Shown here piece after piece: positions 9,009 through 17,077 of a stretch of 64,000 nt of DNA (within the stretch, counting starts at the first letter, position 1; the number at the start of each line of letters is the position of its first letter). Made by a program: the position numbers and the translations under genes. The DNA comes from Paenibacillus sp. FSL K6-1330 (GTDB taxonomy: Bacteria > Bacillota > Bacilli > Paenibacillales > Paenibacillaceae). The DNA is taken from NCBI RefSeq assembly GCF_037976825.1, contig NZ_CP150269.1, positions 1,013,001 through 1,077,000 on the forward strand, in the 5' to 3' direction. The notes under the pieces are model-generated. The model was not told where the DNA came from. It saw only the letters and a program-made list of their open reading frames with translations, and searched no databases.

Positions 9009-10097
9009 ATGATAAAAAAAATCATAAAATGGACGGTTATCGTTGCCGTGCTGGGCTTGGTGGGATATTGGGGATACGGACAGGTGAAACCGAAAGAACC
9101 TGAGATTCCCATGATGGAAGAGCCGCAGGTCATCACGTTTCCCGTAACGGAGGAAACCATCGTCTCGACCGTGCAGGTCAAGGGAACGTCCGAATACGGG
9201 CGGGAGACCAATGTGTACGCACCTTTTGAAGCGAAAGTGGAGTCCTGGAACGTCGAGAACGGCCAACAGATTAAGAAAGGCGATGCGCTTTTTAAATTGG
9301 AGCAAACGGCAATTCGCCAGCAGCTTCAGCAGAAGGAAGCCGAGCTGCAGAAGCGGAAGCTGGAGAAGGAGCTGAAGGAGTTTACGTTAAATCAGGACCT
9401 CGATAGCGCCCCGGCTTTAGCAACGGAGGCCGAACGTCTTAAAATGCTGGCAGATCAGGAAAATGCTCGGCTGAGCAGTCAGCTGGATGAGGTTACTAAC
9501 GATATTGAGCGCCAGACGATGGCCGACTTGAATGACAGGCTGAAGAAAGCTACATACTTATCACCTGCAGCAGGCCTGTTTCTGTTCGACCCGACGCAGC
9601 AGCGGCCGCAATCGGTGACGGCGAACCAGTATATCGGCAAAATCGTCGACCTGGATTCTCTTCGATTAGTGGCATTTGTCGGGGAAAACGATATATTCAG
9701 CATTAAGCCGGACATGGCGGTTGAGGTTAAGATGCCGTCCATCAAAGATCTAAAGCTGAAGGGAAAGGTGCTGGAAGTAGCTAAATTCGCCGAGACGACG
9801 GCCCAGGAGAAGCAAACTTCCCAAGCACCACAGTTTAAGGTGATCATCTCGCTGCCGAAGGAAGATCGTTTAATCGGCGGCCTGACGCTGAACGGAGACA
9901 TTGTAACCAAACGGAAGGATAAGGCGGTTGTAGTTCCTAAACTTGCCGTTATGACGGACGGAGGCGCCTCCTATGTCATGGTGGACAAGGGAGGCGGCCA
10001 GATTGAACGGCAGGATATCGAGACCGGCTTGCAGACGCTAGATAAAATCGAGGTTTTGTCAGGGCTGAAAGTGGGCGACACCGTCGTTCTCCAGTAA
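9009..10097 (+). CDS. Membrane-fusion (MacA/YknX-like) adaptor of the ABC exporter
   Basis: Periplasmic-adaptor-type protein, anchored here on the outer face of the cell membrane. It has 362 residues: an N-terminal anchor helix ('WTVIVAVLGLVGYWGYG'), then a lipoyl-like half ('VNVYAPFEAKVESW' region, about 66-100). A coiled-coil hairpin of about 100-180 (Gln/Lys/Glu rich, 'KEAELQKRKLEKELKEF') follows. Then come the second lipoyl half and beta-barrel (about 190-300) and a membrane-proximal domain ending 'LKVGDTVVLQ'. It lies 33 bp after the permease and is the last gene of the operon. It should form a complex with the two ABC subunits. Confidence 0.87.
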   Translation: MIKKIIKWTVIVAVLGLVGYWGYGQVKPKEPEIPMMEEPQVITFPVTEETIVSTVQVKGTSEYGRETNVYAPFEAKVESWNVENGQQIKKGDALFKLEQTAIRQQLQQKEAELQKRKLEKELKEFTLNQDLDSAPALATEAERLKMLADQENARLSSQLDEVTNDIERQTMADLNDRLKKATYLSPAAGLFLFDPTQQRPQSVTANQYIGKIVDLDSLRLVAFVGENDIFSIKPDMAVEVKMPSIKDLKLKGKVLEVAKFAETTAQEKQTSQAPQFKVIISLPKEDRLIGGLTLNGDIVTKRKDKAVVVPKLAVMTDGGASYVMVDKGGGQIERQDIETGLQTLDKIEVLSGLKVGDTVVLQ

Positions 10098-10120
10098 GTA
10101 AATATCATGAACAAATAAAC

Positions 10121-10167
10121 ACAGCGTTCCTCAGAGGCACATAGCCGAGAGGACGCTGTTGTTTTTT
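10121..10167 (+). terminator. Terminator of the exporter operon
   Basis: ACAGCGTTCCTC pairs with GAGGACGCTGT with one bulge, followed by TTGTTTTTT. Confidence 0.8.
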
Positions 10168-10543
10168 ACTACATGTCTTTATCCTCGGTGGAACTGGAGA
10201 AGTTTGGTTATTTTATCGAAGTATAAATCTCAAACAAGAAAGAAAGGTCCTGGAAATTAATGGACCTATTTTAACAGTGAGCTAATGGTTTAGCAGCAGG
10301 AAACAAACCTAGCATTCAACAAAAATATGGAATTTTATCCAGCTAAAATGATGAAAACGCTTCCTATAAAGCGCTTTCAGAAGAAAACTCGTGAATTTAC
10401 GAGAAAGATGTGGTTTAATGGACAAGGAAAGAGGATTTTCGGGTTTTTTGTAGTAATATAAATGTCAGGTTTGCGTAAACGGAATACTAGATTTTTGTAA
10501 ACCGGGTAAACCGCATCATGCTAACGAAAAGGGAGATTTTGAA
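10168..10543. other. Gene-free stretch with two adjacent CcpA-box-like sites
   Basis: No convincing reading frame on either strand. At 10352-10365 there is TGAAAACGCTTCCT, and directly next to it at 10366-10379, on the complementary strand, TGAAAGCGCTTTAT. Both resemble the catabolite-responsive element TGWAARCGYTWWCA with one to two mismatches. The rest is AT-rich and I see nothing else in it. Confidence 0.3.
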
Positions 10544-10966
10544 ATGCATGTTCGTTCCTTTCAGTTGAGTGACTGTAACCCCGTAACCGAGCTACTTCAG
10601 ATTGCTTTATCGGAAGAATGCTACGAAAACACGATGGAGCCCTTCTCCAGGCAGCTAGCTTGGGATTCCGATCTGATTATGGTAGCTGAAGAAAACGGTG
10701 AAATCGTTGGTGCCTTAATCGGTACGATCGAACGCAATCATGGTTGTTATTACCGCATTGCCATTCATCCCGACTATCGTAGAAAAGGGATTGGCAAATC
10801 TTTGATTTCGGCAATGGAACAGCGTTTTCAATCACGGAAAGTCAGTCGGATTATGGTAGCCGGAGACGAGCACAACGCCGCAGCCATGCCATTTTATGAA
10901 GCCATGGGATACGGTGCCAGCCAAATCCTGCGGTCGTTCCAGAAGCTCAGTATCCTTGGTCAATAG
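10544..10966 (+). CDS. GNAT-family N-acetyltransferase
   Basis: Transfers an acetyl group from acetyl-CoA to an amine; the substrate is not predictable. The 140-residue protein has the GNAT core, with acidic strand 'LIMVAEENGEIVGALIGTIE' and acetyl-CoA motif A 'IAIHPDYRRKGIGKSL' (R/Q-x-x-G-x-G), followed by 'NAAAMPFYEAMGY'. The ATG at 10544 follows AAGGGAG. It stands alone between two terminators. Confidence 0.88.
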   Translation: MHVRSFQLSDCNPVTELLQIALSEECYENTMEPFSRQLAWDSDLIMVAEENGEIVGALIGTIERNHGCYYRIAIHPDYRRKGIGKSLISAMEQRFQSRKVSRIMVAGDEHNAAAMPFYEAMGYGASQILRSFQKLSILGQ

Positions 10967-11053
10967 TCGTAATGACAAAAGCGGTACATACGAGCGACGC
11001 AAACGGCGGCTTTAAGCTTCGACAGAGATAAGAAACGACATTTTTTCGATATG

Positions 11054-11100
11054 AAGCATATCTTTCAGCCGTTGCAAATGGGTGGGAGATATGCTTTTCT
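11054..11100 (+). terminator. Probable terminator after the GNAT gene
   Basis: AAGCATATCT and AGATATGCTT form a perfect 10 bp stem with a 23-base loop, followed by TTCTATT. The weak T tract lowers confidence. Confidence 0.5.
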
Positions 11101-11170
11101 ATTAATGTACCTTTTTTGAAGGTGCCGCCTTCGTTTTCCGGAGGTGAAATCGAAGTAAAGTAGGTGTAGC

Positions 11171-11773
11171 ATGGGACAAGTGATTTCTCCGGATTCAACT
11201 GAGCATGGCGAGAACAACGAACCTCAGAATCAACCTGGCAAGAAGAACGGCTGGGCTGCCGAGCTTTGGGATTGGGTAAAGACGATTGCGATTGCATTTG
11301 TTATTATGGTGCTTCTAAATATGTTTGTGTTCAACCTGTCTATGGTTAAAGGTGAATCTATGCAGCCGACACTGGTAGCATCGGAGCGGCTATTTATTAA
11401 TAAAGTGGTATATCGCTTTTCAGCACCGAGCCATGGCGATGTTATTGTACTTAAGGACCCGAGTGATGGCCCGGATAAGAAGGAGTTTCTGGTAAAACGT
11501 GTCGTGGGCGTACCTGGAGATACCATTGAGGTAAAGGACCAGAAGCTGTACGTAAACGGGGTTGCAAAGCAGGAAGGATATACCGATGTCCCGATCGAGG
11601 ACCCTGGCTTTGAGCCTATAGTACTGGAAGAGGGTCGCTACTTCGTTATGGGAGATAACCGCCATCTCGGAAAGAGTAAGGACAGCCGCATGTTCGGCAG
11701 CGTGAAGGAAAGCGACATCGTAGGCAGAGCCGAATTTATTTTCTGGCCGTTGTCTGAGATCAAAAAGCTGTAA
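11171..11773 (+). CDS. lepB: Signal peptidase I
   Basis: Membrane-bound serine protease that cleaves signal peptides from secreted pre-proteins. The 200-residue protein has one N-terminal transmembrane helix (about 37-57) after a hydrophilic start. The catalytic serine is Ser63 in 'GESMQPTL' and the general-base lysine is Lys109 in 'FLVKRVVGVPGD'. The 'VMGDNRHLGKSKDSR' box closes the family signature. A single helix is typical of Gram-positive SipS-type enzymes. queG-ogt follows 43 bp later. Confidence 0.94.
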   Translation: MGQVISPDSTEHGENNEPQNQPGKKNGWAAELWDWVKTIAIAFVIMVLLNMFVFNLSMVKGESMQPTLVASERLFINKVVYRFSAPSHGDVIVLKDPSDGPDKKEFLVKRVVGVPGDTIEVKDQKLYVNGVAKQEGYTDVPIEDPGFEPIVLEEGRYFVMGDNRHLGKSKDSRMFGSVKESDIVGRAEFIFWPLSEIKKL

Positions 11774-11816
11774 CCTGAAAGACAGAACATCATCCCAGAA
11801 AAGGAGGCGCTGGAGA

Positions 11817-13658
11817 ATGACCTACACACTCGGCTCGTACGCTCCTCCGCCTTCGGTATGGGAGGAGCTCAAGCAGGAGCTCAAGGCCGTTGCGCCGGAG
11901 CTCGGGATTGATGATATCGGCTTCGCTTCGGCGGAGCCGTTCCAATCCCTAAAGGGAATTTTGCAAAACCATCGGGATATGGGATATGAGTCCGGCTTTG
12001 AGGAGTCGGATCTGGATAAGCGGGTTACTCCCACACTCCTTGGCACGGAGCCGAAGTCCCTGATCGCCATCGCCATAACCTACCACTCCAAGATGGAGAA
12101 CCCGCCCAAATCGGAGCCAGGTAAATACAGGGGGATTATGGCGCGATCAGCTTGGGGAAGGGATTATCATCAGGTGCTCCGGGAGGCCATGAGCCGTCTC
12201 GAGGAATACATTAAAGAACGCGTGCCGGATGCGAAGCTTGAAAGCATGGTGGACACCGGCGCGCTTGTCGACCGGGCGGTTTCGCAGCGAGCCGGGATTG
12301 GCTTTAGCGCCAAGAACTGCTCTATCATCTCCCCGAAATTCGGTTCCTGGATATTCCTTGGCGAAATGGTAACGAACATCCCGTTTCCTCCGGATACGCC
12401 GGTAACTGAGGATTGCGGGGAGTGCACCAAATGCATCGATGCTTGCCCAACCGGCGCCCTTGTCGGTCCCGGGCAGCTGAATGCTCAGCGCTGCGTTTCT
12501 TTTCTGACCCAGACCAAAGGGTTTCTGGACGAAGAGGCCATGCGCAAGATCGGCAACCGGCTGTATGGATGCGATACCTGTCAAATTGTTTGTCCGAAGA
12601 ACCGGGGCAAGAACTGGACTCATCAAGAGGACTTCAAGCCCGATCCTGAAAAAGCCAAGCCTCTGCTCCTGCCCATCCTGGATATGAGTAACCGGGAATT
12701 CAAGGAGGCATTCGGAGATACGTCGGCCGCATGGCGCGGCCGAAAGCCGATTCAGCGCAATGCTGTCATCGCGCTTGGCAACTTTAAAGATATTTCAGCC
12801 GTACCGAAGCTGAGCGAAGTACTGCTGAAAGACCCGCGCCCGGAGCTGCGGGGAACCGCTGCATGGGCTCTGGGCCGTATTGGAGGCGAAGAAGCGTTGA
12901 ACAACTTAGAGAAAAGCATGAAATCAGAAGGGGACTCCCAAGTACGAGATATGCTGCAGCAAGCCTTGAATAAACTGAATGAACCAAGTGAGAAAGAAGC
13001 GTCTGCCGTAGCTGCGGCTGATGCTTCCTCCGCTAGCACTCCTGTTGCAGGTTCCTCTAATGGGGACAAGCCGGGACAGGAAAGTCCTGTTATTCAGGGA
13101 GTCGAGCCGATGGCCGTCCCTGAGGGAGGACCGGAAATGCTGTATTACGATGAACTTCAATCTCCGATTGGACCGCTGACGGTCTGCGCAACGGAGAAGG
13201 GATTATGTCTTATTGAATTTGGCAGCTTCTATGTGAAAGAAGCGGTCATCCAGCAGTGGTCACGGACCTGGGCCGGTAACGGCGGCTATCAGCGTGACGA
13301 GGCAAGATTAGCTCCTGCTATCACACAGTTGAAGCAGTATTTTGCAGGGGAGCTAAAGGCGTTCGACGTACAGCTGGACATGCGCGGCACCTCATTCCAA
13401 TTGCAGGTATGGGAAGCGCTGAAGTCCATTCCTTATGGAACGGTTTGTTCCTATAAGGATGTAGCCGAATCCATCGGGCGTCCTAAAGCAGTTCGTGCCG
13501 TAGGTGGGGCGAACAACAAGAACCCCGTTCCGATCATCGTGCCGTGCCACCGGGTGGTAGGAGCCGATGGAGCCTTGATCGGCTATGCCGGCGGTCCGGA
13601 AATCAAGCGCACCTTGTTAACGATAGAAGGAGCCATGCCGGACCGGAAAGGGTCGTAG
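11817..13658 (+). CDS. Fusion of epoxyqueuosine reductase QueG and O6-alkylguanine-DNA alkyltransferase
   Basis: One 613-residue frame joins two enzymes. Residues 1 to about 300 are QueG, the cobalamin and iron-sulphur enzyme that reduces epoxyqueuosine to queuosine in tRNA. It has 'VDTGALVDRA' with Asp146/Asp152 and cluster cysteines 200, 203, 206, 210 and 226, 252, 255, 259. Residues about 305-395 are HEAT-like repeats, as in B. subtilis QueG (YhbA). An Ala/Ser/Pro linker (about 396-440) follows. Residues about 441-613 are a complete methylated-DNA-protein cysteine methyltransferase with active-site Cys577 in 'PCHRVVGADG', arginine finger region 'RPKAVRAVGGANNKNP' and 'SFQLQVWEALKSIPYG'. 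Both active sites look intact and there is no internal stop, so this is a real fusion in sequence. ATG 11817 follows AAGGAGG by 9 bases. Confidence 0.93.
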   Translation: MTYTLGSYAPPPSVWEELKQELKAVAPELGIDDIGFASAEPFQSLKGILQNHRDMGYESGFEESDLDKRVTPTLLGTEPKSLIAIAITYHSKMENPPKSEPGKYRGIMARSAWGRDYHQVLREAMSRLEEYIKERVPDAKLESMVDTGALVDRAVSQRAGIGFSAKNCSIISPKFGSWIFLGEMVTNIPFPPDTPVTEDCGECTKCIDACPTGALVGPGQLNAQRCVSFLTQTKGFLDEEAMRKIGNRLYGCDTCQIVCPKNRGKNWTHQEDFKPDPEKAKPLLLPILDMSNREFKEAFGDTSAAWRGRKPIQRNAVIALGNFKDISAVPKLSEVLLKDPRPELRGTAAWALGRIGGEEALNNLEKSMKSEGDSQVRDMLQQALNKLNEPSEKEASAVAAADASSASTPVAGSSNGDKPGQESPVIQGVEPMAVPEGGPEMLYYDELQSPIGPLTVCATEKGLCLIEFGSFYVKEAVIQQWSRTWAGNGGYQRDEARLAPAITQLKQYFAGELKAFDVQLDMRGTSFQLQVWEALKSIPYGTVCSYKDVAESIGRPKAVRAVGGANNKNPVPIIVPCHRVVGADGALIGYAGGPEIKRTLLTIEGAMPDRKGS

Positions 13659-13712
13659 TTGACCAGGGCGTATCATCAGGCCTGTCTGCTGCCATGTATC
13701 TGTTATTTTCAT

Positions 13713-13741
13713 TTGCTGTGATGAAAAGGACATGCTATGAT
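13713..13741 (+). promoter_or_regulatory. Candidate sigma-A promoter for the yneF-like gene
   Basis: TTGCTG, 17 bases, TATGAT. The -10 matches five of six positions; the -35 is poor. Confidence 0.35.
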
Positions 13742-13794
13742 AGGTTCGTGTATGCGCCATTAAATGGCAGATATTAGTAGAAGGTGGTCAAGTG

Positions 13795-14031
13795 ATGGAG
13801 ATTGTCATTCCGATTATTACATTGATCGTGGGTCTGGTCGGCGGATTTTTCATCGGCGTATTCTATTTGCGAAAGCAATTGGAAAAGATGCAGAACGATC
13901 CGCAAATGCTGCAGAAGATGGCAAAACAAATGGGGTATAACATGAACAGCAAGCAGATGCAGCGTGCACAGCAAATGATGAAAAATCAGCCTGTGCCGGG
14001 TAAAGGGCAAGGCCGTAAACGCAAATCATAA
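13795..14031 (+). CDS. UPF0154 (YneF-like) small membrane protein
   Basis: A 78-residue protein with one N-terminal transmembrane helix ('IVIPIITLIVGLVGGFFIGVF'-type segment, about 3-24). A charged Met/Gln-rich tail contains 'LQKMAKQMGYNMNSKQMQR', close to the 'QMGxKPSxxxxxQ' signature of the YneF family. Its function is unknown. GTG at 13792 directly before the ATG is an alternative start; AAGGTGG lies 8-10 bases upstream. The Lys/Arg-rich C-terminus probably stays in the cytoplasm. Confidence 0.8.
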   Translation: MEIVIPIITLIVGLVGGFFIGVFYLRKQLEKMQNDPQMLQKMAKQMGYNMNSKQMQRAQQMMKNQPVPGKGQGRKRKS

Positions 14032-14040
14032 TGCAAGAAA

Positions 14041-14082
14041 GCCCACTCCCGTCTGAATGGATGACGGAGGGGCATTTCTATT
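14041..14082 (+). terminator. Probable terminator after the yneF-like gene
   Basis: GCCCACTCCCGTC and GACGGAGGGGC form an imperfect GC-rich stem followed by ATTTCTATTT. Confidence 0.5.
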
Positions 14083-14153
14083 TAAAAGGCCGCTAACAGC
14101 GGCTATAAGTTAACCGTTTGCTTTTTATATGGAACGAAAAAGGGGGATGTACT

Positions 14154-14747
14154 GTGGCAGGTGTAAAGGATTATGTAAACAATAAAGTCGGCGATAACCG
14201 AGAGCAGATCGAGTATCATGTAGAGCAAATATTGAAACTGATCGGTGAAGATCCCCAGCGTGAGGGACTCCTTGAGACACCGGCCCGTGTGACGCGGATG
14301 TATGAGGAGATCTTTGCCGGATACGAAGTGGATCCCAAGGATGTTCTCGGGGTTACCTTTGACGAGAATCATGAGGAATTGGTTATCGTGAAGGATATCG
14401 TATATTACAGCCAGTGCGAGCACCATATGGCGCCGTTCTTTGGTAAAGTCCATATCGGTTATGTCCCTAGCGGCAAAATCGCCGGCTTGAGCAAGCTGGC
14501 ACGTCTGGTAGAGGCGGTTACCCGCCGTCTTCAGGTGCAGGAGCGCATTACCTCGCAAATCGCGGATATTATGGTGGAGGCGCTGCAGCCAAACGGCGTG
14601 ATGGTGGTAGTGGAAGGCGAGCATCTGTGCATGTGCGCGCGCGGTGTGAAGAAGCCGGGCAGCAAGACGGTCACGTCAGCTGTACGCGGTACCTTCCAGA
14701 GTGATTCTGCACAGCGTTCGGAATTTCTGTCTTTGATTAAAGACTAA
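14154..14747 (+). CDS. folE: GTP cyclohydrolase I
   Basis: Converts GTP to 7,8-dihydroneopterin triphosphate, the first step of folate (and queuosine precursor) synthesis. The frame is open from 14118, but GTG 14154 is preferred: AAGGGGG lies 7 bases upstream and the resulting 197 residues match the family. Zinc ligands are Cys88 and His91 in '[10 protein letters not shown]' and Cys159 in 'HLCMCARG'. '[20 protein letters not shown]' is the substrate-site signature. The enzyme also feeds the pathway whose last step is QueG, encoded just upstream; proximity is suggestive only. Confidence 0.95.
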   Translation: MAGVKDYVNNKVGDNREQIEYHVEQILKLIGEDPQREGLLETPARVTRMYEEIFAGYEVDPKDVLGVTFDENHEELVIVKDIVYYSQCEHHMAPFFGKVHIGYVPSGKIAGLSKLARLVEAVTRRLQVQERITSQIADIMVEALQPNGVMVVVEGEHLCMCARGVKKPGSKTVTSAVRGTFQSDSAQRSEFLSLIKD

Positions 14748-14765
14748 TCATGATCCAGACAAATG

Positions 14766-14803
14766 AAAAAGGCTTCGCCCACGGAGGCGAAGCCTTTTTT
14801 TGT
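14766..14803. terminator. Strong bidirectional terminator between folE and the minus-strand locus
   Basis: AAAAAGGCTTCGCC and GGCGAAGCCTTTTT around a short loop, T7 on the plus strand and T5 on the minus strand. Confidence 0.92.
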
Positions 14804-14853
14804 GCTTAATAATGAATGTGAACTCATGATAATCGATGTTGGGCAAGGGTTCC

Positions 14854-15126
14854 TCAAGAAGCGCCATCCACTTGTTTCATATATTGCACATACTGGATGA
14901 GTGCATGTTTTTGCTCCTCGATATCCCGGATGCGGCGGGACATCTCCATAAAGAAGGTTTCAATCTGGTCGCGCAGCACATTGGCGGATTGTCCCTTCCA
15001 ATCCTGCAGACGGGCGTACATGACCCTAGCCTCCTGTTCGTCGGCTCGAATGGCTGCCAGCAGTCCTGACAGCTCGCGTTCGGCTTGAAGCAAATCATCA
15101 AGCTCCAGCAGAATCTCTCGACTCAT
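14854..15126 (-). CDS. Small helical WXG-motif protein, probable T7SS partner
   Basis: A 90-residue, almost entirely helical protein with a central Trp-Lys-Gly ('LQDWKGQSANVL', about residues 42-53) between two amphipathic helices. This is the helix-turn-helix shape of WXG100/Esx and related small partners of type VII secretion substrates. ATG 15126 is chosen over ATG 15132 because GGGAGGG lies 6 bases upstream of the former and abuts the latter. It is the last gene of the operon, 33 bp after the lipase. By position and shape it may be a targeting partner of the lipase. No family hit is claimed. Confidence 0.65.
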   Translation of the reverse strand: MSREILLELDDLLQAERELSGLLAAIRADEQEARVMYARLQDWKGQSANVLRDQIETFFMEMSRRIRDIEEQKHALIQYVQYMKQVDGAS

Positions 15127-15159
15127 CTCCATCCCTCCCGGTAGTTTTTGTATCGATGT

Positions 15160-16434
15160 TTATCCGCTGTTGTCGGTCCGTTCAAATAAATCCGCTTTGA
15201 ATTTAATATATTGAACGATGTCGGTGGTATGCTGCAGATGCCATTGACTCATCGACATGATGGATGTATCCAGCTGCTGGACAATCGGCTGTAGACGCCT
15301 GCTGTGGCTGGAGAACATGTATTTGGAGAGGCGCTGCCGGATTCCCTGTAGTTCGGCATCACTTTGATGGGCGTGCGCTCTCCATTTCTCGGCTACGCTT
15401 CGCAGCTCGGCAGGGGTCACCTGAATGGTTCCAGCTGAGCCTCCTGCGGAGCCGGCTATGGCTGCCAGCGAGCCGCCTAAACCTAAGCCCAAATGGCTCA
15501 TCGGACCACCCAGGCCGAACAAGAGACTGCTATGGGCAGGTATTCTAGGCGAATCAACGGCTTTGTCGGTAGCGCCGTCGTACAGAGGATTTGAGATGTA
15601 ACCATCCTCGAATCGATAGCGGTCAAGCTGATGATAATTGGGGCCGCCCAGTGTATTATCAATTTTTTCCTTTATACTAAGCCCGTCATTGGCGTCTTTA
15701 TAACTGGAGTCTATGTAATAGGTTGAACCGACGTGGCCATCGAAGCCGCCGAGTGCACCGCTGCCAATAATGTCGCCAGGATGGACGAAATTAGTGATTT
15801 GAGAGTCAAATTCCCCGTTCTCTGCCTTTCTTCTGGCTTCAGGGGAGAGGCTTCCGATGACCGACGGAGCACTGAAGGTGACAGCCGACATGCCCGTATA
15901 GGCGGCAGCATATTGCGCATTGGCTCCCCCCAAGGAGTGACCCGTAAGGGTGAAATCAACGTCCTTGTATTTCTCCTTCATTTCCAGCGCATAATCCTCG
16001 GCTTGATACAATTGGTTGGTTCCCCATATATCCGTTTTTTTATCGATCTGTCTCGATTGTTCACCGAACCAATCCGTGACATCGTTAATCCCCGTGACTT
16101 CTTTGACTTTGTCCACATGGTCCGCCCAAGGTGGCCGAAATTCCGGGATTTTTCTTTTGATCTCTTCAATACCAATATCCGCATCAGCCAAATAATCGGG
16201 GAGAGCATGGGATAAATCTTTGCCTGCCTCGGTGCCCCGGTATGCGATAACGGCCTGGTTCGTTTCCTTGTTGTAGAAAGTTACCGCATCAAAACCTGAT
16301 ATGCTGTTGCTCTTATAGTCCTCAAGGACCTCCCATCCAGGCAAGTCCTCAACGGTATCTTCTTTTTTCAGATCGAGATAAGCCGCTTCTGACATCAATC
16401 GGTATGTCTCGTCATCCACTTGCGGTGAACTCAA
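15160..16434 (-). CDS. Lipase with C-terminal WXG100-like domain, putative T7SS effector
   Basis: A 424-residue protein starting at TTG 16434, six bases after AAGGAGGGAG. Residues about 8-300 are a class-3-lipase-like alpha/beta hydrolase (Mbeg1/DUF2974 type) with Ser167 in 'GHSLGGANAQ', Asp221 in 'HPGDIIG' and His268 in 'PNYHQLDRY' as likely triad. A Gly-rich hydrophobic stretch (about 305-335) follows. The C-terminal 85 residues start 'IQVTPAELRSVAEKW', the typical opening of a WXG100 domain, and form a helical hairpin. No signal peptide is present. An enzyme N-terminus with a WXG/LXG-like tail is the reverse domain order known from the staphylococcal type VII-secreted lipase TslA. The upstream lipoprotein would be its immunity protein. 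The substrate is not determined. Confidence 0.8.
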   Translation of the reverse strand: MSSPQVDDETYRLMSEAAYLDLKKEDTVEDLPGWEVLEDYKSNSISGFDAVTFYNKETNQAVIAYRGTEAGKDLSHALPDYLADADIGIEEIKRKIPEFRPPWADHVDKVKEVTGINDVTDWFGEQSRQIDKKTDIWGTNQLYQAEDYALEMKEKYKDVDFTLTGHSLGGANAQYAAAYTGMSAVTFSAPSVIGSLSPEARRKAENGEFDSQITNFVHPGDIIGSGALGGFDGHVGSTYYIDSSYKDANDGLSIKEKIDNTLGGPNYHQLDRYRFEDGYISNPLYDGATDKAVDSPRIPAHSSLLFGLGGPMSHLGLGLGGSLAAIAGSAGGSAGTIQVTPAELRSVAEKWRAHAHQSDAELQGIRQRLSKYMFSSHSRRLQPIVQQLDTSIMSMSQWHLQHTTDIVQYIKFKADLFERTDNSG

Positions 16435-16506
16435 ATATACTCCCTCCTTAACATGACTCAGCAGGATCAGAACATGTAGTTACAGCCAAAAGGCAGCCGC
16501 AACCCA

Positions 16507-16863
16507 TCACTCGCCCTTAATCGCTTTTCTGAGCTCCGGGTTCATCACGAAGTTGGATGTCTCGCCTGTGTTGAAATCAACGGATATTTTAAAGGTTTGT
16601 TCAGGATGATCTACGACAAACCCTTCGAGGTTGACCTTGTCCGCTACGATCGAAGGCATCATCTCTTCCTTGGTAATTTCTACATCCAAGTCGTATTTCT
16701 CTTTAAAATGCTGAACGGCTGTGGTTTTAGCCTTCGTTATGACTTCGTCCGAGCTGTCGTCTGTAGTGGCTTGGTTATTGTTCACGGGCTGGCATCCTCC
16801 AACAATTAAAATGATAAGCACAAAAGCAAAAATGAAAACACGTGATTTGAACCTACTGTTCAC
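16507..16863 (-). CDS. Small lipoprotein, DUF1433/TilA-like, putative immunity protein
   Basis: A 118-residue protein starting at GTG 16863, with AAGGGA about 10 bases upstream. It has a basic N-terminus, a hydrophobic stretch and a lipobox-like 'IVGGC' with Cys24. The mature domain of about 80 residues has a helix ('TKAKTTAVQHFKEKYDL') then three or four strands ('NLEGFVVDHPEQTFKISVDF'). This fits small DUF1433-like lipoproteins that neutralise type VII-secreted lipases at the outer face of the membrane in staphylococci. It is first in the operon, 72 bp before the lipase. The immunity role rests on context and resemblance only. Confidence 0.62.
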   Translation of the reverse strand: MNSRFKSRVFIFAFVLIILIVGGCQPVNNNQATTDDSSDEVITKAKTTAVQHFKEKYDLDVEITKEEMMPSIVADKVNLEGFVVDHPEQTFKISVDFNTGETSNFVMNPELRKAIKGE

Positions 16864-17077
16864 ACTGACCCATCCCTTCAGTGGTGATGTTCTGCTCTTA
16901 CCGGCACGCTGAATCTTGCAGTCTTAGTATGGATCGCATAATTTCTCTTCGTATCGCCTTAGGCCATACAGAGACTGCTTATCAAGCTTACTGTCATATC
17001 ATAATCCAGCATATGGGAGCGTTCAACCGAATAAATAACCAGATATATGGTAAAAAAGACCTAACAATAGGGTCGGG
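16864..17077. other. AT-rich gene-free stretch upstream of the lipoprotein gene
   Basis: No credible gene. It should hold the promoter of the minus-strand lipoprotein-lipase operon, but I cannot pick a convincing -35/-10 pair. Its composition is visibly more AT-rich than the flanking folE and SOD genes. Confidence 0.3.
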
